This document shows, piece by piece, positions 32,703 through 43,649 of a stretch of 64,000 nt of DNA; the stretch's first letter is position 1, and each line of letters starts with the position of its first letter. Where the stretch lies: positions 4,154,001-4,218,000 of the forward strand of contig NW_020621936.1 in assembly GCF_003573695.1 (NCBI RefSeq), written 5' to 3'. The stretch is from Papaver somniferum (lineage: Eukaryota; Streptophyta; Magnoliopsida; Ranunculales; Papaveraceae). A program made the translations under genes and the position numbers. The notes under the pieces are model-generated. The model searched no databases and was not told the origin of the DNA. It saw only the letters and a list, made by a program, of their open reading frames with translations.

Positions 32703-33075
32703 TTTTCTGCGAAGTAGAGAATGATGTGAGAAATATCGCAGCTGTTCTCTTTATATTCTGCATTTATCACACGTATTCTTTCTTCCATTTATTTCTCGAC
32801 ACGTCTTTTGTAACCGTTATTTTTAACCGCTTATATCTTTCCGTATTAATCGTGTTTATTTTCTCGAGGAAAATTCCCTCTATATATATTCCTTTTCACT
32901 CTCTTCTTCTTTCTTTTATTTCTCTGCAACTTCATCGTTTTCTGCAAATTCCATTATTGCAACTTTTCTTCTTTCTTCTTCAACTTTTTAAGTTCTTCTT
33001 CATCTTCATACTATTTCTTCTGCAATCTTCATAGTTCTAATTTTCTTCGAAACAATCTCCCTGCTATTATCTTCC
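32703..33075 (+). promoter_or_regulatory. Promoter and leader of the Tat-2 antisense gene
   Basis: On the plus strand, TATATATATT (32881-32890) is preceded by CTCGAGGAAAATTCCC and followed by about 185 bp of pyrimidine-rich leader up to an ATG at 33076. The same arrangement in Tat-1 (11950-11752) argues for a conserved antisense promoter beside the 3' LTR. Confidence 0.62.
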
Positions 33076-35305
33076 ATGGATTCATCAAGGTTAGTTTTCT
33101 TTTTTCTTTATGAGTTCTTGATGTTTTGCTGAAATTGATCTTGTTTATTGCCTTATTTGATGTTGTTTATGTGATTCCCATACTCTTGTTATTTCAGCAA
33201 AAGCGCTCCAACACTAGATTTACAGTTCAGAACCCTAACATTCCCAAATCGCAGCATAAGGTTGTTGCGCATAAAAGAAAGTCTGCGAATGAGAAGGTAG
33301 TAAGAAACATATCCTTTTTAATAACAATATTGTTGCCTCTGTTTCTTATCTGGATTGTAATTCGCAGGGTGATAAAGATGTTAATAAACCTCTCAAGAAA
33401 TCTCGCCACCTTAAAACTGTTCCAACTTCTGTTCCCTTCCACTTACTCATCTCTTCTAAATCTCTGCGACATCTTCGCAAGATAAACCTTTATCTCCAAT
33501 TCGCGAAAAACTGCCTCAGACTTCATTTCTTCAGCTGACCTTTAATGATTGAAACTCCCCTTGTTGATCCTGCTGTGAATGAAACCTCTTCTCTTCCCAT
33601 TGAGAATGTTTCTCAACCTTCTATCTCTACCAGTTCTCTACCTAAGTCTCTTCCTCTTTCGAAAGAAACTGGAAGGGATAGATATTGCCTTCAAAGTTTT
33701 ATCTGAAGTTCTGGATGATGTCAAGAAGTCTTCTATGATCCTATCAAGTCTAATGTTTGCGAAATTCTGAGCAAGCATTTGGGTTCTGACAGAGCTGCTT
33801 CGCAGACAGCTTTGGAAAAAGAATGTAATGCTCTTCGTCTCGAAAATCAGAAGCTTCAGAATGTTTTACTGGATCGTGACAATCTTCGCAAGAAGAATGA
33901 TGAATTGAGAGGTATATTTTCTTATCTGTGTCTTTAATTTGCCTTTTAATGGTTTTATCCTTCCCATATTTAATTATCCTTGAAATCCCTCTTTCGCATG
34001 TTAAGCTTTAAACCAGAAACGAATAATGGAGAGATATCAATTTGAATCTGCTGTTGAAGAAGCCCGTGTTGATAAAGAAATCTTGATGGATCAATATAAC
34101 CAATTAGATAACCTCTATTCATATTCTCTTGATCATATAAATAATCTTACCAATGAAAATACCCAATTAATTCAAAGACAAGATTTATTAAGTAATGAAG
34201 TATCTCGTCTTTCTTATTCTTTAACTAAAGCTAATTTAGGGATGGAAACTTTATCAGATGAGAATAAAACCTTATCCAAGAGAAGAGAACTTATTTAAAC
34301 AAGATGGCGATATCTTCGCAACAACTTAGTATTCTTCAAAAAGTATGTGATGACCAAGAGCAATCTCTTCGCTCTTTGAGAAATGAACTTAAAGAAGTAA
34401 CAGAGTCATCTATCGCTGAAAGAGATACACTCATTCAAGGTAGAATAGCTTTAAGTGTAAAGGAATCAGCTTAAAGAACAATATTCCAAATTAGAAGAAT
34501 CTTATTCTTCTCTTGCGAAGAAAAATGCCTTTCTTATTTCTAAAGAGAAAAATCTTCAGTCTCGACTTAAAGGTTTAGTTGGAGATAAATTTGATGACGC
34601 AATGGACCGTTGGGAGAATAGTTGTCTGTCCTTGATTCAACACCTTATTTCGCAAAAGGAAGGTAGTCATAATAGTTTGACTGCCTTAATTATCTTTTCT
34701 TTGTCATATCTCTCTGAATCTTTTATAATGAAATTTTGTATTCTATCTTTCGCAGAGTCTGAGAAGAATCTTCATTCTTCTATTTCTGTTTTGGAGGCTA
34801 AATATGCCAAAATTCGCAAAGAAAATGCATTGCTCGTCTCTACCTTACTGGTTCTCGCGACCGAGCAGAAAGAAGACTTGATTATCTTGCTTATTTTAAG
34901 GATATTCAAGATAGGAATCATCAGAGAGCACTTCTTCGCCAAGTTCATCTCCGGGCTGAAGTCATTGTTAATGACATTTTATTATCCAACTCTCCTCCTA
35001 CATCAATTGATCCTTTAGAAGTAGATGAGATGAAGTTCCTCGTCCTGCTGATAGTGATTATGATTACGAAAGCGGTGCAGAGGATAATTTCTTGGAAGAT
35101 GAAGAAGAGGTTCCTTCTAAAGAAGTATCTGCTGGTGTTAATCAGAATGAGAAAGAAATTTCTCCTGAAGAAGTAATTGCTGGCGATAATCAAGATGCTA
35201 GTCATGGCGAAGATCAAAACCGAAATGAAGGAGAGGCTTGCGAGAATATTGGCGAAGAATTTCTGTATCTCCTGCTACTGAAATTAATACTGAAGCTTGA
35301 GCTTC
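33076..35305 (+). pseudogene. Tat-2 antisense gene: coiled coil with acidic tail, no Transposase_28-like domain
   Basis: A short first exon (MDSS at 33076-33089) ends at a GT, and a likely acceptor lies at 33197. The next pieces are basic (VVAHKRKSANEK near 33260-33297, then DKDVNKPLKKSRHLK after an acceptor TTCGCAG near 33368). Long heptad-rich segments follow (33790-33912, 34026-34298 and further frames to about 35000). It ends with a Glu/Asp-rich tail (35070-35250, including EDEEEVPSKEVSAG). Several frameshifts and stops break it (for example TAA at 34296). The architecture matches the Tat-1 gene from its third exon on, but the 230-codon N-terminal domain is absent. The frame of the first exons is uncertain. 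Confidence 0.62.
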
Positions 35306-35512
35306 TTATCTAGCTTTGTTTTCGTGAACTGTCTTATTTTTATCACTTTTGAGAGTTACATTTTTCAACCAACTTTGGAGTCAACTTTTCCTTATTTTGT
35401 TAATAAGAAAGATAATGCTTCTTGTGTATTGATTCCCATACTTGCCTCTCATTATCTTTCTTGCAAAAAAATAATATATTACGAATACTTATAATTAATT
35501 TGTTTTATCATA

Positions 35513-36440
35513 TGGTCTTATTTTGCCTTCCTAATTAAAGGTCTTATTATGCCACCTCTTGTCATTGCGACAAAATCGCAGGACGTCCTTACACTTTCAT
35601 ACAAAAACCCATTGATCTTGCCTTAACTTTTTATTTTATATTATGACCTCTTCAGTAATGTTGCGACAATATGACATGCCTAAATATTCTTGCGAAAATA
35701 AATCCCCATGACATTGCCGTCTTGCGACGAAATCGCAGGACGTCTTCGCACTTTCATGCGAAAACCCATTGATCTCGTCTTATCCTTTTCTTTTGTATTA
35801 TTGCCTCTTCAGGATTGTTGCACAAATATGACAAGTCTTAATATCCTTGCGAATAAAAAGCCTCATGAAATTTGCGTCTTAATACACTTATCAGCTCCCT
35901 AATGGAGGGTGCCGCCCTTATCTCCCCCCTGGTTGCCCCTTCAAGGAGGCGTACTTCTACCATACAAGGTTATCTCCTCCCATCCAGTCTTAACAACAAC
36001 CAGTTGTTTTCGCAGCCTCTTATTCCTTTTACCTATAGGTCTTATGGTTACGAGACTGCACCCTAAGTGGGGTTTTCTTCAGGCCGAGTGCAGTATAAGC
36101 CAAGACTTGTCAAGAATGGCAAGGTACGCTTCAAACGTCCCTGGCACTCTTGACTCAACCGTGTACCTCGGCGCCTTGATCATATATGCACTCCTTGGGA
36201 GAGTCCTTATTACCTTAGTCGCCCAACCCAAGTCATATGCTTAAGCTGAGAATCCAAGGTGCCTCTTCCGGATGGGATTTATTGACCCAAAATCTCCATG
36301 ACTCAGGTTCCGGTGGCGGTGTAGCCTTTCCCTGAGCCATGCAACAGGTACCCCCTAATATGACGTACTTTAGGTCTTACATTTTCCTCTTGCGAAATTT
36401 TATTCGCGAATTAAGGTGTACGCCATAAAGGTTCGCCCCT
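35513..36440 (-). other. Conserved block of Tat-2 (partner of 7788-8712)
   Basis: This stretch of about 925 bp matches Tat-1 almost base for base, including the pair of 155 bp tandem repeats (about 35556-35870). It sits between the end of integrase and the end of the antisense gene. ORFs 35708-35902 and 35909-36244 (plus strand) correspond to those in Tat-1. The first differs at only 3 of 64 residues, but the DNA differs at only 5 of 195 bases, so coding selection is not shown. Confidence 0.85.
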
Positions 36441-36557
36441 TTCTTTTATGTCATTGTTCTGTAATTATCTCTGCGAAAATTTCGCACATCATGATCTTGT
36501 TTTGAAATGAGTAATCTTGCAATTATTCTTTCAAAATCCATAACTTCTCAAAGCTTC

Positions 36558-37915
36558 TTACGGATAATATTTTTTTAAGTACAACCTGTTCCATGGTCTG
36601 TCTAATCTATGACCAACATCTCTTCCTTCTGGATCCATTACTCTATAAGCTCCTGTTCCAACTATCTCCTTAATGATGTAAGGTCCATCCCATTTTTTCG
36701 TTAATTTTCCACCATTTTCTCGCTGATATATAGGTGTTTCTCGCAGAACTAAATCTCCTGGTTGAAATTCGCGTATTTTGACGCGTTTATTATATTCTCG
36801 GGCTAGTCTTCGCTGATAATTCTCCATATGTTGTAAATCTTTTTATCTTGTTTCTTCTAACTCATCAAGTTTATTTAAAATCAAGCCCGCACTAAGATTT
36901 TTCTCCCAAGCTTCTCTTTTTGTTGTCGGAATAACAACTTCTGTTGGTAACACCGCTTCAACTCCGTATGTTAAACAAAAAGGTGACATTCCAGTAGCTT
37001 CTCTTCTAGTTGTATTATAATCCCATACTGCATTATGTACTTGTTCGCACCATGCTCTGTGATGTCCTTCCAATTTCTTCTTTAATACTTATCTGCAATT
37101 TTATTGTTTGTTGCTTCTACTTTCCCATTAGCTTGTGGATACAAAGGAGTAGATTTTCCACATTTTATCTTGAATGCATTAAGTAACATTTCTATATTCT
37201 GTCCCTCAAATTGTTTCCCATTATCAGATACCAACTGTGCAGGAATTCTGAATCTGCAAATGATATTTTCGAATATGAATGTGAAGATATCTTTGTCGCG
37301 AATATGCTGTACTGCCTTCACTTCTGTCCATTTTGTGAAATAATCTATTGCGACTATTAAGTATCTTCTTTGTCCGGATCCTGGTAAAAATGGCCCCACA
37401 ATATATAAGCCCCACTTTCCAAAAGGCCATACACTAGTTGAAGATGACAATGGTGCTCCAGGTGCATGTATTTTCTTTCCATGCCGCTGACAATCTTCGC
37501 AACGTCTTGATATTTGTTTTGCATCTTCATGCATGTATGGCCAGCAATAACCTTGCGTTTTTGCTCTATGTGCCAAAGATCTTCCTCCACTATGATTGCC
37601 AGCATCCCCACTATGTAACATTTTTAGCACCTTTTCTCCTTCCTCTCGTGTCAAACATCTGAGTGATGGTCCATTAAAGGACTTTCGGTATAACAACCCA
37701 TCTCTTAATTCATAATTCGTTGCACGGCTTTTTAACTTGTGTGTTTCCAATCTATTTCTTGGTGTTTCTCCTTTCACCAAATATGCATGAAGTTCCATTC
37801 TCCAGTCTGCGATATTGTTCATTTGTTCTTCTTTTTCATTGTCTATTATCATCACGTCCACATCTTCTTCTTCTTTATTTATTGATGGTGACAAAAGTGT
37901 TTGTACTTTAAGCAT
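36558..37915 (-). pseudogene. Tat-2 integrase
   Basis: This encodes the enzyme that inserts the DNA copy into the chromosome. An HHCC zinc-binding N terminus is visible (HSGDAGNHSGG ... CEDCQRH, about 37620-37490). The catalytic core follows: GLYIVGPF, then VSDNGKQFEG (second Asp present), and QANGKVEATNNK (Glu present). The first catalytic Asp, expected before IVGPF, is Tyr (codon 37405-37403). A frameshift near 37082 separates the core from the C-terminal part, where EYNKRVKIREFQPGDLVLR and KKWDGPYIIKEIVGTGAY form the usual C-terminal domain. A TAA at 36845-36843 interrupts that part. Another frameshift near 37905 divides it from RNase H. The enzyme is inactive. Confidence 0.9.
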
Positions 37916-39891
37916 CTCGCAGTTGGATCTGTCATCATGCTTGAGATGAAAGCAAAAGCGTCTGCGAGTCTGTTATCCTTTCTTGAAATGTGCCTCCATC
38001 TTATTTTTGGGATTTTCGCTGACAATTCTTCAACCACCTTCTTGTATTTCTTCAAGGATGGTTCATTTGTAGCATACTCTCCCTTTATTTTGCGAATAAC
38101 TAGCTGCGAATCACTAGTGATCCTGGAATTTTCTAGTTTCATTTATATTGCGAATTTTAAAGCATGTACCACAGCTTCATATTCTGTTTCATTATTAGTG
38201 GATGCAAATTCCAATCTGAATGAAAAAGTCATATTTATTCCTTCTGGCAAAATTAAAACAATTCCTACTCCATTTCCTTTTCCATTTGATGAACCATCTA
38301 CCAATATCTCCCATCTATTTGGTTCTGTTAATAAATCTTTTGGATCTCCATGTTCTTCTTCTACCTCCATCATTTCTTTTACTGCTTCATCTTCTTCTAA
38401 AGGAAATTCTGCCAAAAAATCTGCAACAACTTGTGATTTTGGTGAAGACAAGATTTCATATTTAATATCAAAGTGGCCTACTTGTGTGTTCCATCTCTCC
38501 ACTCTTCCTGATCTTTTAGAATTCTTCATCACTGATTCAATTGGTACCTTTGTTAATACCTTTATCTTGTGTGCTTGAAAGTATATGCGGAGTTTAAATG
38601 ATGCATAAACTAATGCTAAAATTAACTTTTCAATCTTTGAGTAATTCTTCTCGGCACTATTAAAAGTTTTGCTAATGTAATAAATGGGTTTCTCCACTCC
38701 TGCGTCTACTCGCAATAACACAACACTTAATGCATGTGACGTCGCCGCAAGATAGATCAATAATTCTTCTCCTGATTCTGCTTTTTGTAAAATAGTTGTA
38801 TTCATAAGATGTTCTTTGATTCCTTGAAAAGCTTTTTCACATTCTTCAGTCCATTTAAATTCCGCACCCTTCTTGAGTATATCGAAAAAATATTTGCATT
38901 TTTCTGATGATCGCGAAATAAATCTCCCCAGCGAAGCTAGAAGCCCATTCAACTTCTGTACATCTTTTATTGTTGCTGGTGTTGGCATGTCACGAACTGC
39001 TTGCACTTTTTCCGGATCAACCTGTATTCCTTCCTTGAATACAATGTAGCCTAAAAAATTTCCTGAAGCAACTCCAATAGTACACTTCACAGGATTCAAT
39101 TTAATGTTATATTGCCGCATTTGTTCAAAAATCTCCCTCAGGTCTTCTACATGGTCTTTAGCTTCTTTACTCTTTACTAACATTTCGTCCACGTATACTT
39201 CTAATGTTTTGTGTATCCATTTTGCGAACACCTTCTCTACCATTCTTTGATATGTCGCTCCCGCGTTTCGCAAACCAAATGGCATTTTCGTGTAACAATA
39301 TAAACCTCTAGGGGCAAAGAAAGCAGTATGTTCTTGATCTTCTTCAGCGAGAGGGATTTGGTTATACCCTTTGTACCCATCTAAAGATGATACCCTATCA
39401 TTTCCCGCTGCGGATTCCACCATTTGAGGAATATCTGGTAACGGAAAACTATCCTTGGGGCAAGCCTTGTTTAAATCAGTGAAATCTATGCAAATCCCGA
39501 TTCCTTTGTTTTTCTTTGGGACAATGACCATATTCGCTATCCATTCTGGGTATTTAGCTTCTCTTATAATTCCTGCCTCAAGTATTTTCTGTAGTTCTTC
39601 TTCTATTTGGGAATGATAAGTTGTTGCGATTTTTCTTATTCTTTGTTTAAATGGTCTCACATTTTTGTTAATCTCCAATTTGTGGCATGCAATTGATAGA
39701 TCTATTCCTGGTATCTCATCCATGCTTCCTACGAAAATATATTTATATTCTCGCAACAAGTTAACAATTCTTTCTTCTTCTTCTATATCCATTTTGGTTC
39801 CAATTCTCAACATTAGAGGCTCCTCTATAGTCCCAACGTTTATTTCTTTTGTTGGTTCTGCGGCAGTGTAACTGGGTTTAGGTTCTCCCAT
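37916..39891 (-). pseudogene. Tat-2 reverse transcriptase, RNase H and second (archaeal-like) RNase H
   Basis: The 582-codon frame 39891-38143 carries the RT core: VPKKNKGIGICIDFTDLNKA, then SSLDGYKGYNQI (first catalytic Asp), and VYVDEMLVKS, where the YVDD box is YVDE (Glu codon 39186-39184). The standard RNase H connection follows (FKWTEECEKAFQGIKEHL ... YYISKTFNSAEKNYS). A second RNase H then starts (NRWEILVDGSSNGKGNG, NNETEYEAVVHAL). A single in-frame TAA (38145-38143) separates it from its remaining half (SRITSDSQLVIRKIKG ... RKDNRLADAF, to 37916). The dual RNase H is diagnostic of Tat-lineage elements. The gene is close to full length but the Glu substitution and the stop would inactivate it. 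Confidence 0.93.
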
Positions 39892-39954
39892 TGGTGTTGG
39901 TTCTTTTATTGTTTTTATGGGTCCTTCTCTTTCTTCCGAAATTTCGCTGGGTAT

Positions 39955-40681
39955 TCATTTTCCTTCTTTTGCCCTTATCATATATACTCTAAATTCTTCT
40001 TCCTTCTTTGCTTCCTTTGCCAATTTTCTGCGAAATTGTTTCTTTTTTGCTCGTCCTTCATAATGTTTTACTTCAATTTGATGACATAATTTCGCATTGT
40101 CAACATCTCCTCTGATTTCACCTATTCCATTTGGAGTGGGGAATTTAATACATTGATGCAACGTTGATACCACAACTTTTATCGCATGTATCCATGATCT
40201 TCCTAATAACACATTATATGGTGATTCCATATCCACCACGCACAATGTTACATGTGTTTCGATTTCTCCAAGTGGAATTCGTAACCACTATCTCTCCTTT
40301 AGGTTTTGTTGTGGATTTTCCAAAGCCGTGAACAAAATATGTTGAACTGGACATTTCTTCATCTTTAAATCCCATTCCCCGGAATGCGTGATAAAATATT
40401 ATATCAACTGAACTTCCTGTATCGATTAAAGTTCTGTTCAACATCCATTCTCCTGTAGATTTTATTGTTGTTTCCTTCTCTTTTCGTGTAATAGGCACTA
40501 TGATGACCAACGGATATGTGTGGTTCAAATTTTCTTTTGGTATTTCTTCCGCCATGAATGCAATTTTTTGCTTTTCCCAATCTTTCAAGGGTGATGTTTT
40601 TTCTACCGCCATAACTTTCCTTCCTTCAAAATTTCGTTTATGTATTCTTCCTTTGATGTTTTCATGGAATTCATTAATCAT
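39955..40681 (-). pseudogene. Tat-2 aspartic protease region
   Basis: The first frame (40681-40214) contains the active-site motif LIDTGSSVDIIFYHAF near 40425. A frameshift near 40255 leads into a second frame (40245-39955) with VVDMESPYNVLLGRSWIH and HQCIKFP. The TGA at 39957-39955 is in frame with the downstream RT and could derive from CGA by a CpG transition. In this lineage protease is made as part of the gag-pol reading frame; here gag upstream is gone. Confidence 0.88.
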
Positions 40682-40827
40682 CGTTTTTTTATCATATTAC
40701 ACTCCAATCTTTTGCCATTTTCACTAATTTTATTTATCTTTCTTCTAACTGATTCACTGATTTGTTTAATCACTTTATTGACTTGAATATTCTCAATCAA
40801 CAATCTTCAACTTTCGATCTTCAAATC

Positions 40828-40846
40828 CCTATTTCTAGCGCCATTA
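40828..40846 (-). promoter_or_regulatory. Tat-2 primer binding site
   Basis: On the minus strand TGGCGCTAGAAATAGGG follows the 5' LTR by about 3 bp. It matches the Tat-1 site except for one base. Confidence 0.7.
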
Positions 40847-41313
40847 TGTAGTTGCAGGAAATCCTACACTACACTCTTCATGTGATTTCATTATTAATCA
40901 ACTCATTTTAGGTTTATATTCTTAATTTTATTGATTAATCTTTGGATGTTCTTACAAGAAAAGATAAAGAACTCAAGAATGATCTCTGCTCTAAACTTTC
41001 TCTCTCCTATTTACTTGTTTCTTACCCAAAAAAGATCTCTCCTTCTTTACAACTCGATGACTATTTATAAGGAAATACATAGTGGATGACAGCAAATCTG
41101 TCCTTTATTTTCGGATATGGTCTGTGACATTCTCGCAACCTTACAAATATTAATTTCGCAAACTCTCTAATTTTCGCAGGACTATCATATCTTTCTCGTG
41201 ATCTTAGTTGTCGTCATTTATTTTATCATTTCTGGAATTGTTCTGCGACACTTAAGTGTTGTGTCATTAATAATTTCGCTGAAACATTATCATTGCGAGA
41301 TTCTGATCCTACA
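40847..41313 (-). repeat. Tat-2 5' LTR
   Basis: A 467 bp LTR with TGTAGGATCAG at the 41313 end and CCTGCAACTACA at the 40847 end. The first 100 bp differ from the Tat-1 LTR at about 15% of positions, so the two elements belong to separate subfamilies. Confidence 0.92.
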
Positions 41314-41593
41314 CTTCATCTGATGAATCCGTCTCAGAGTGATCATCTTCAGAGATGTACACTTTTTTATTTTTATCGAGTAATTTAGTGTCCTTTAATG
41401 CTTTGAACGCAACATCCTTAGATTTGGATGAATGTTCGTGATCAAATATCTTAGGCTTCCCAACCAGCGTATTTCTTGAAAGATTATCAAGGTTATTTCC
41501 CTCAATGATGACATGCTTCTTAGAGTCGTTTCTAGATGGCAGCGATCTAAGAGTTTTCATCACAATGTCCTTTTTAGGAATAGTCTTACCCAA
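41314..41593 (-). pseudogene. gag: Copia-B gag, middle part
   Basis: About 93 codons, GKTIPKKDIVMKTLRSLPSR through SETDSSDE, match Copia-A gag 13817-14095. The right end (41593) is not a natural start: the sequence switches to a Copia-A LTR in the other orientation. The left end continues at 32225 after the Tat-2 insertion. Confidence 0.88.
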
Positions 41594-43121
41594 GCTGGTT
41601 ATTTATCAAATCGAAAGTTCATGAACTTAAAACAATAAATCAATAAGGAATGCAATCTTTGCAAACCGTGGCTATATTGTTCATGAATTGATTCAAGTGA
41701 ATCAAACCGATTTTGTTTCAATTGTGTCTATGAATAAAGACCTAAGAAATTGAACAAATCAATCAACTAGTTCTTATGAGTCATTTGAACTAGTTATGAG
41801 AAAGATGAATATGGTTGATATGAAAGTACCCATATGGCTAACCTCGGTTAAATATTTGTGAACCAACCAAGTGTACACGTTTAGGTACGGTTACTCAAAT
41901 GAAACACATTTCATTTGTGTATGACAAGCTAAGTTTCGATCTAACGGTTGAAAGATATTAGCTTGGAGAAATCAGGTTTTTCATCTAACGGTGAATATTG
42001 AATGCTTTGTTACCATGGTAACTTGGATTGCAAACCCTGATTTGAAAACTATATAAAGGAGACATCTAGCAACTAGAAAAACTAATCCCCACACCTCCTG
42101 TGTGATACTAGTTGGTTTGCTAGAGTCGATTCTCCTTTAACCTTAGGTTTCTTCCCGAGACCCTGTAGGTTAACGACTGAAAGACTTCATTGGGATTGTG
42201 AATCCAGATGAAACTACTTCTCTTGTAGTTGAGCGATCTGATCTTGCCGTTTTCTGTCGTACGAGTTCAATTGAATAATTGACTTGAGATTATATTTTCG
42301 ATAGGGCAAGAAAAAAAGAGATCACAAATATCTTCGTCTCATCGTTTGTAATTCCGCAACATCTTGTTTCGCTACCATACGATTAAGATTGTTGTGAGGT
42401 GATTGATAATACTAGGCTGTTCTTCGGGAATATAAATCCGAATTATCAATTAGTTCTTGTTCACCTTGATTTATCAAAAGACGAAACAAAAACTCTTAGG
42501 TCTATCTGTGGGAGACATATTTACCTATCATAGACTTTTCTGTGTGATACAGATTTGTTTATTAAAGTCTTCGACTTTGGGTCGTAGCAACTCTTGGTTG
42601 TGGGTGAGATCAACTAAGGGAATCAAGTGCATAGTATCCTCCTGGGATCAGAGACGTAAGGGGAGCAACTGTACCTTGAATCAGTGTGAGATTGATTAGG
42701 GTTCAACTACAGTCCATATCGAAGTTAGTTCGTACTAGGCTAGTGTCTTTAACGGCTTAATACAGAGTGGTGTTCAATCTGGATGAGGTCCCGGGGTTTT
42801 TCTGCATTTGCGGTTTCCTCGTTAACAAGATTTCTGGTGTCTGTGTTATTTTTATTCCGCATTATATTTCGTTATATAAGTGAAATATCACAGGTTGTGC
42901 GTTAAGATCAATCAATTAGAATATCCAACCTTTGGTTGTTGATTTAAATTGATTGACACTTGGATATTGGTCTTTGGTACCATCCAAGTTATTATCCTTG
43001 TATTTGATAAAGACTCGCACATTTCTATTTGCTTGAGTAAAGATCAAATCAAATGAGAGAGATATTAACTCCTCAATATACTTTTCACTAGATTGTGTCT
43101 GACTGTCTATTTGATTATCCA
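41594..43121 (+). repeat. Copia-A LTR, unit II copy, left part (Tat-1-free)
   Basis: This corresponds to 2787-3671 plus 12593-13210 of unit I and runs straight through the Tat-1 target (GATTTATCAAAAGACG at 42472-42487). The TATA box is at 42050-42057. The first 850 bp or so of the LTR, with the CpG palindromes, is missing because the duplication junction is at 41593. At 43121 a minus-strand copia fragment interrupts it; 43 bp of the LTR end reappear at 48590. Confidence 0.9.
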
Positions 43122-43649
43122 ACAAAGAGTTGCTGCAACCCAAAATCATATAAACGAATCTGTCTCACACAGAAAAGTCTATCGAAAGGATAAATCTGTC
43201 TCGCACAGATAAACCCTAGGTTTTGTTCCGTCATTATATATAAAATCAAGGTAACATGAACCAATTGATAATCCAGACTTATATTCCCGAAGAACAGCCT
43301 AGATTAATCAATCACCTCTCTACAATCCTTCCCGACTACACAAGCGGATTGTCGAGGAATCACAAACAGTGACACGAAGATGTTTGTGACTTCTTTATCT
43401 TGCCTATCAGAGAACTCTCACGATCTCAAGATAATCAATCGATTGTACTCGTACGATAGAATATGCAAGATCAGATCACACAACTACGATAAAAGTAGTA
43501 TCGGTCTGGCTTCACAATCCCAATGAAGTCTTTAAGTTGTTAACTCTGGTTTAGAGAAGAAACTCAAGAGTTAATGGAGATCGACTCTAGCGAGAGCACT
43601 AGTAGCACACAGACGTGTGGGGATTAGGTTTTCTCAATGCTAGATGTCT
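43122..43649 (-). repeat. Copia-C 3' LTR, central fragment
   Basis: This aligns with 46744-47281 of the 5' LTR. It forms an inverted repeat with 42058-42603 of the neighbouring Copia-A LTR. No coding content. Confidence 0.82.

Larger units (their letters stand above)
32226..41313 (-). mobile_element. Tat-2, minus-strand Ty3/gypsy Tat-lineage element with pol but no gag
   Basis: The LTRs at 40847-41313 (5') and 32226-32683 (3') share TGTAGG...CTACA ends. The perfect duplication CTTCA (32221-32225 and 41314-41318) marks insertion into Copia-B gag; the empty target is readable at about 14085-14110. Minus-strand order is PBS, protease, RT, RNase H, a second RNase H, integrase, the conserved block and the promoter-proximal end of an antisense gene, which reads on the plus strand. 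Gag is missing: only about 165 bp separate the LTR from the protease region. The extra RNase H domain and the antisense gene are hallmarks of the Tat lineage. Confidence 0.95.
24521..41593 (-). mobile_element. Copia-B, minus-strand gag-only copia element with two nested insertions, 5' end missing
   Basis: Read on the minus strand, it has from right to left: a gag piece (41593-41314), Tat-2 (41313-32226), the rest of gag (32225-31425), ORF128 (31198-30812), non-coding 3' sequence split by a solo LTR, a polypurine tract (26903-26891) and a 3' LTR (26889-24521). The gene order and the absence of pol match Copia-A, so lack of pol looks like a family feature. The 5' LTR, PBS and gag N terminus are missing because the tandem-duplication junction cuts the element at 41593. 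The left border follows TTGTG (24516-24520), but its partner duplication is outside the structure. Confidence 0.88.

Noticed and set aside
32612..33034. 140-codon ORF, Phe/Leu/Ser-rich
   Set aside because: It overlaps the Tat-2 LTR end and the pyrimidine-rich leader of the antisense gene; the composition explains the hydrophobic translation.
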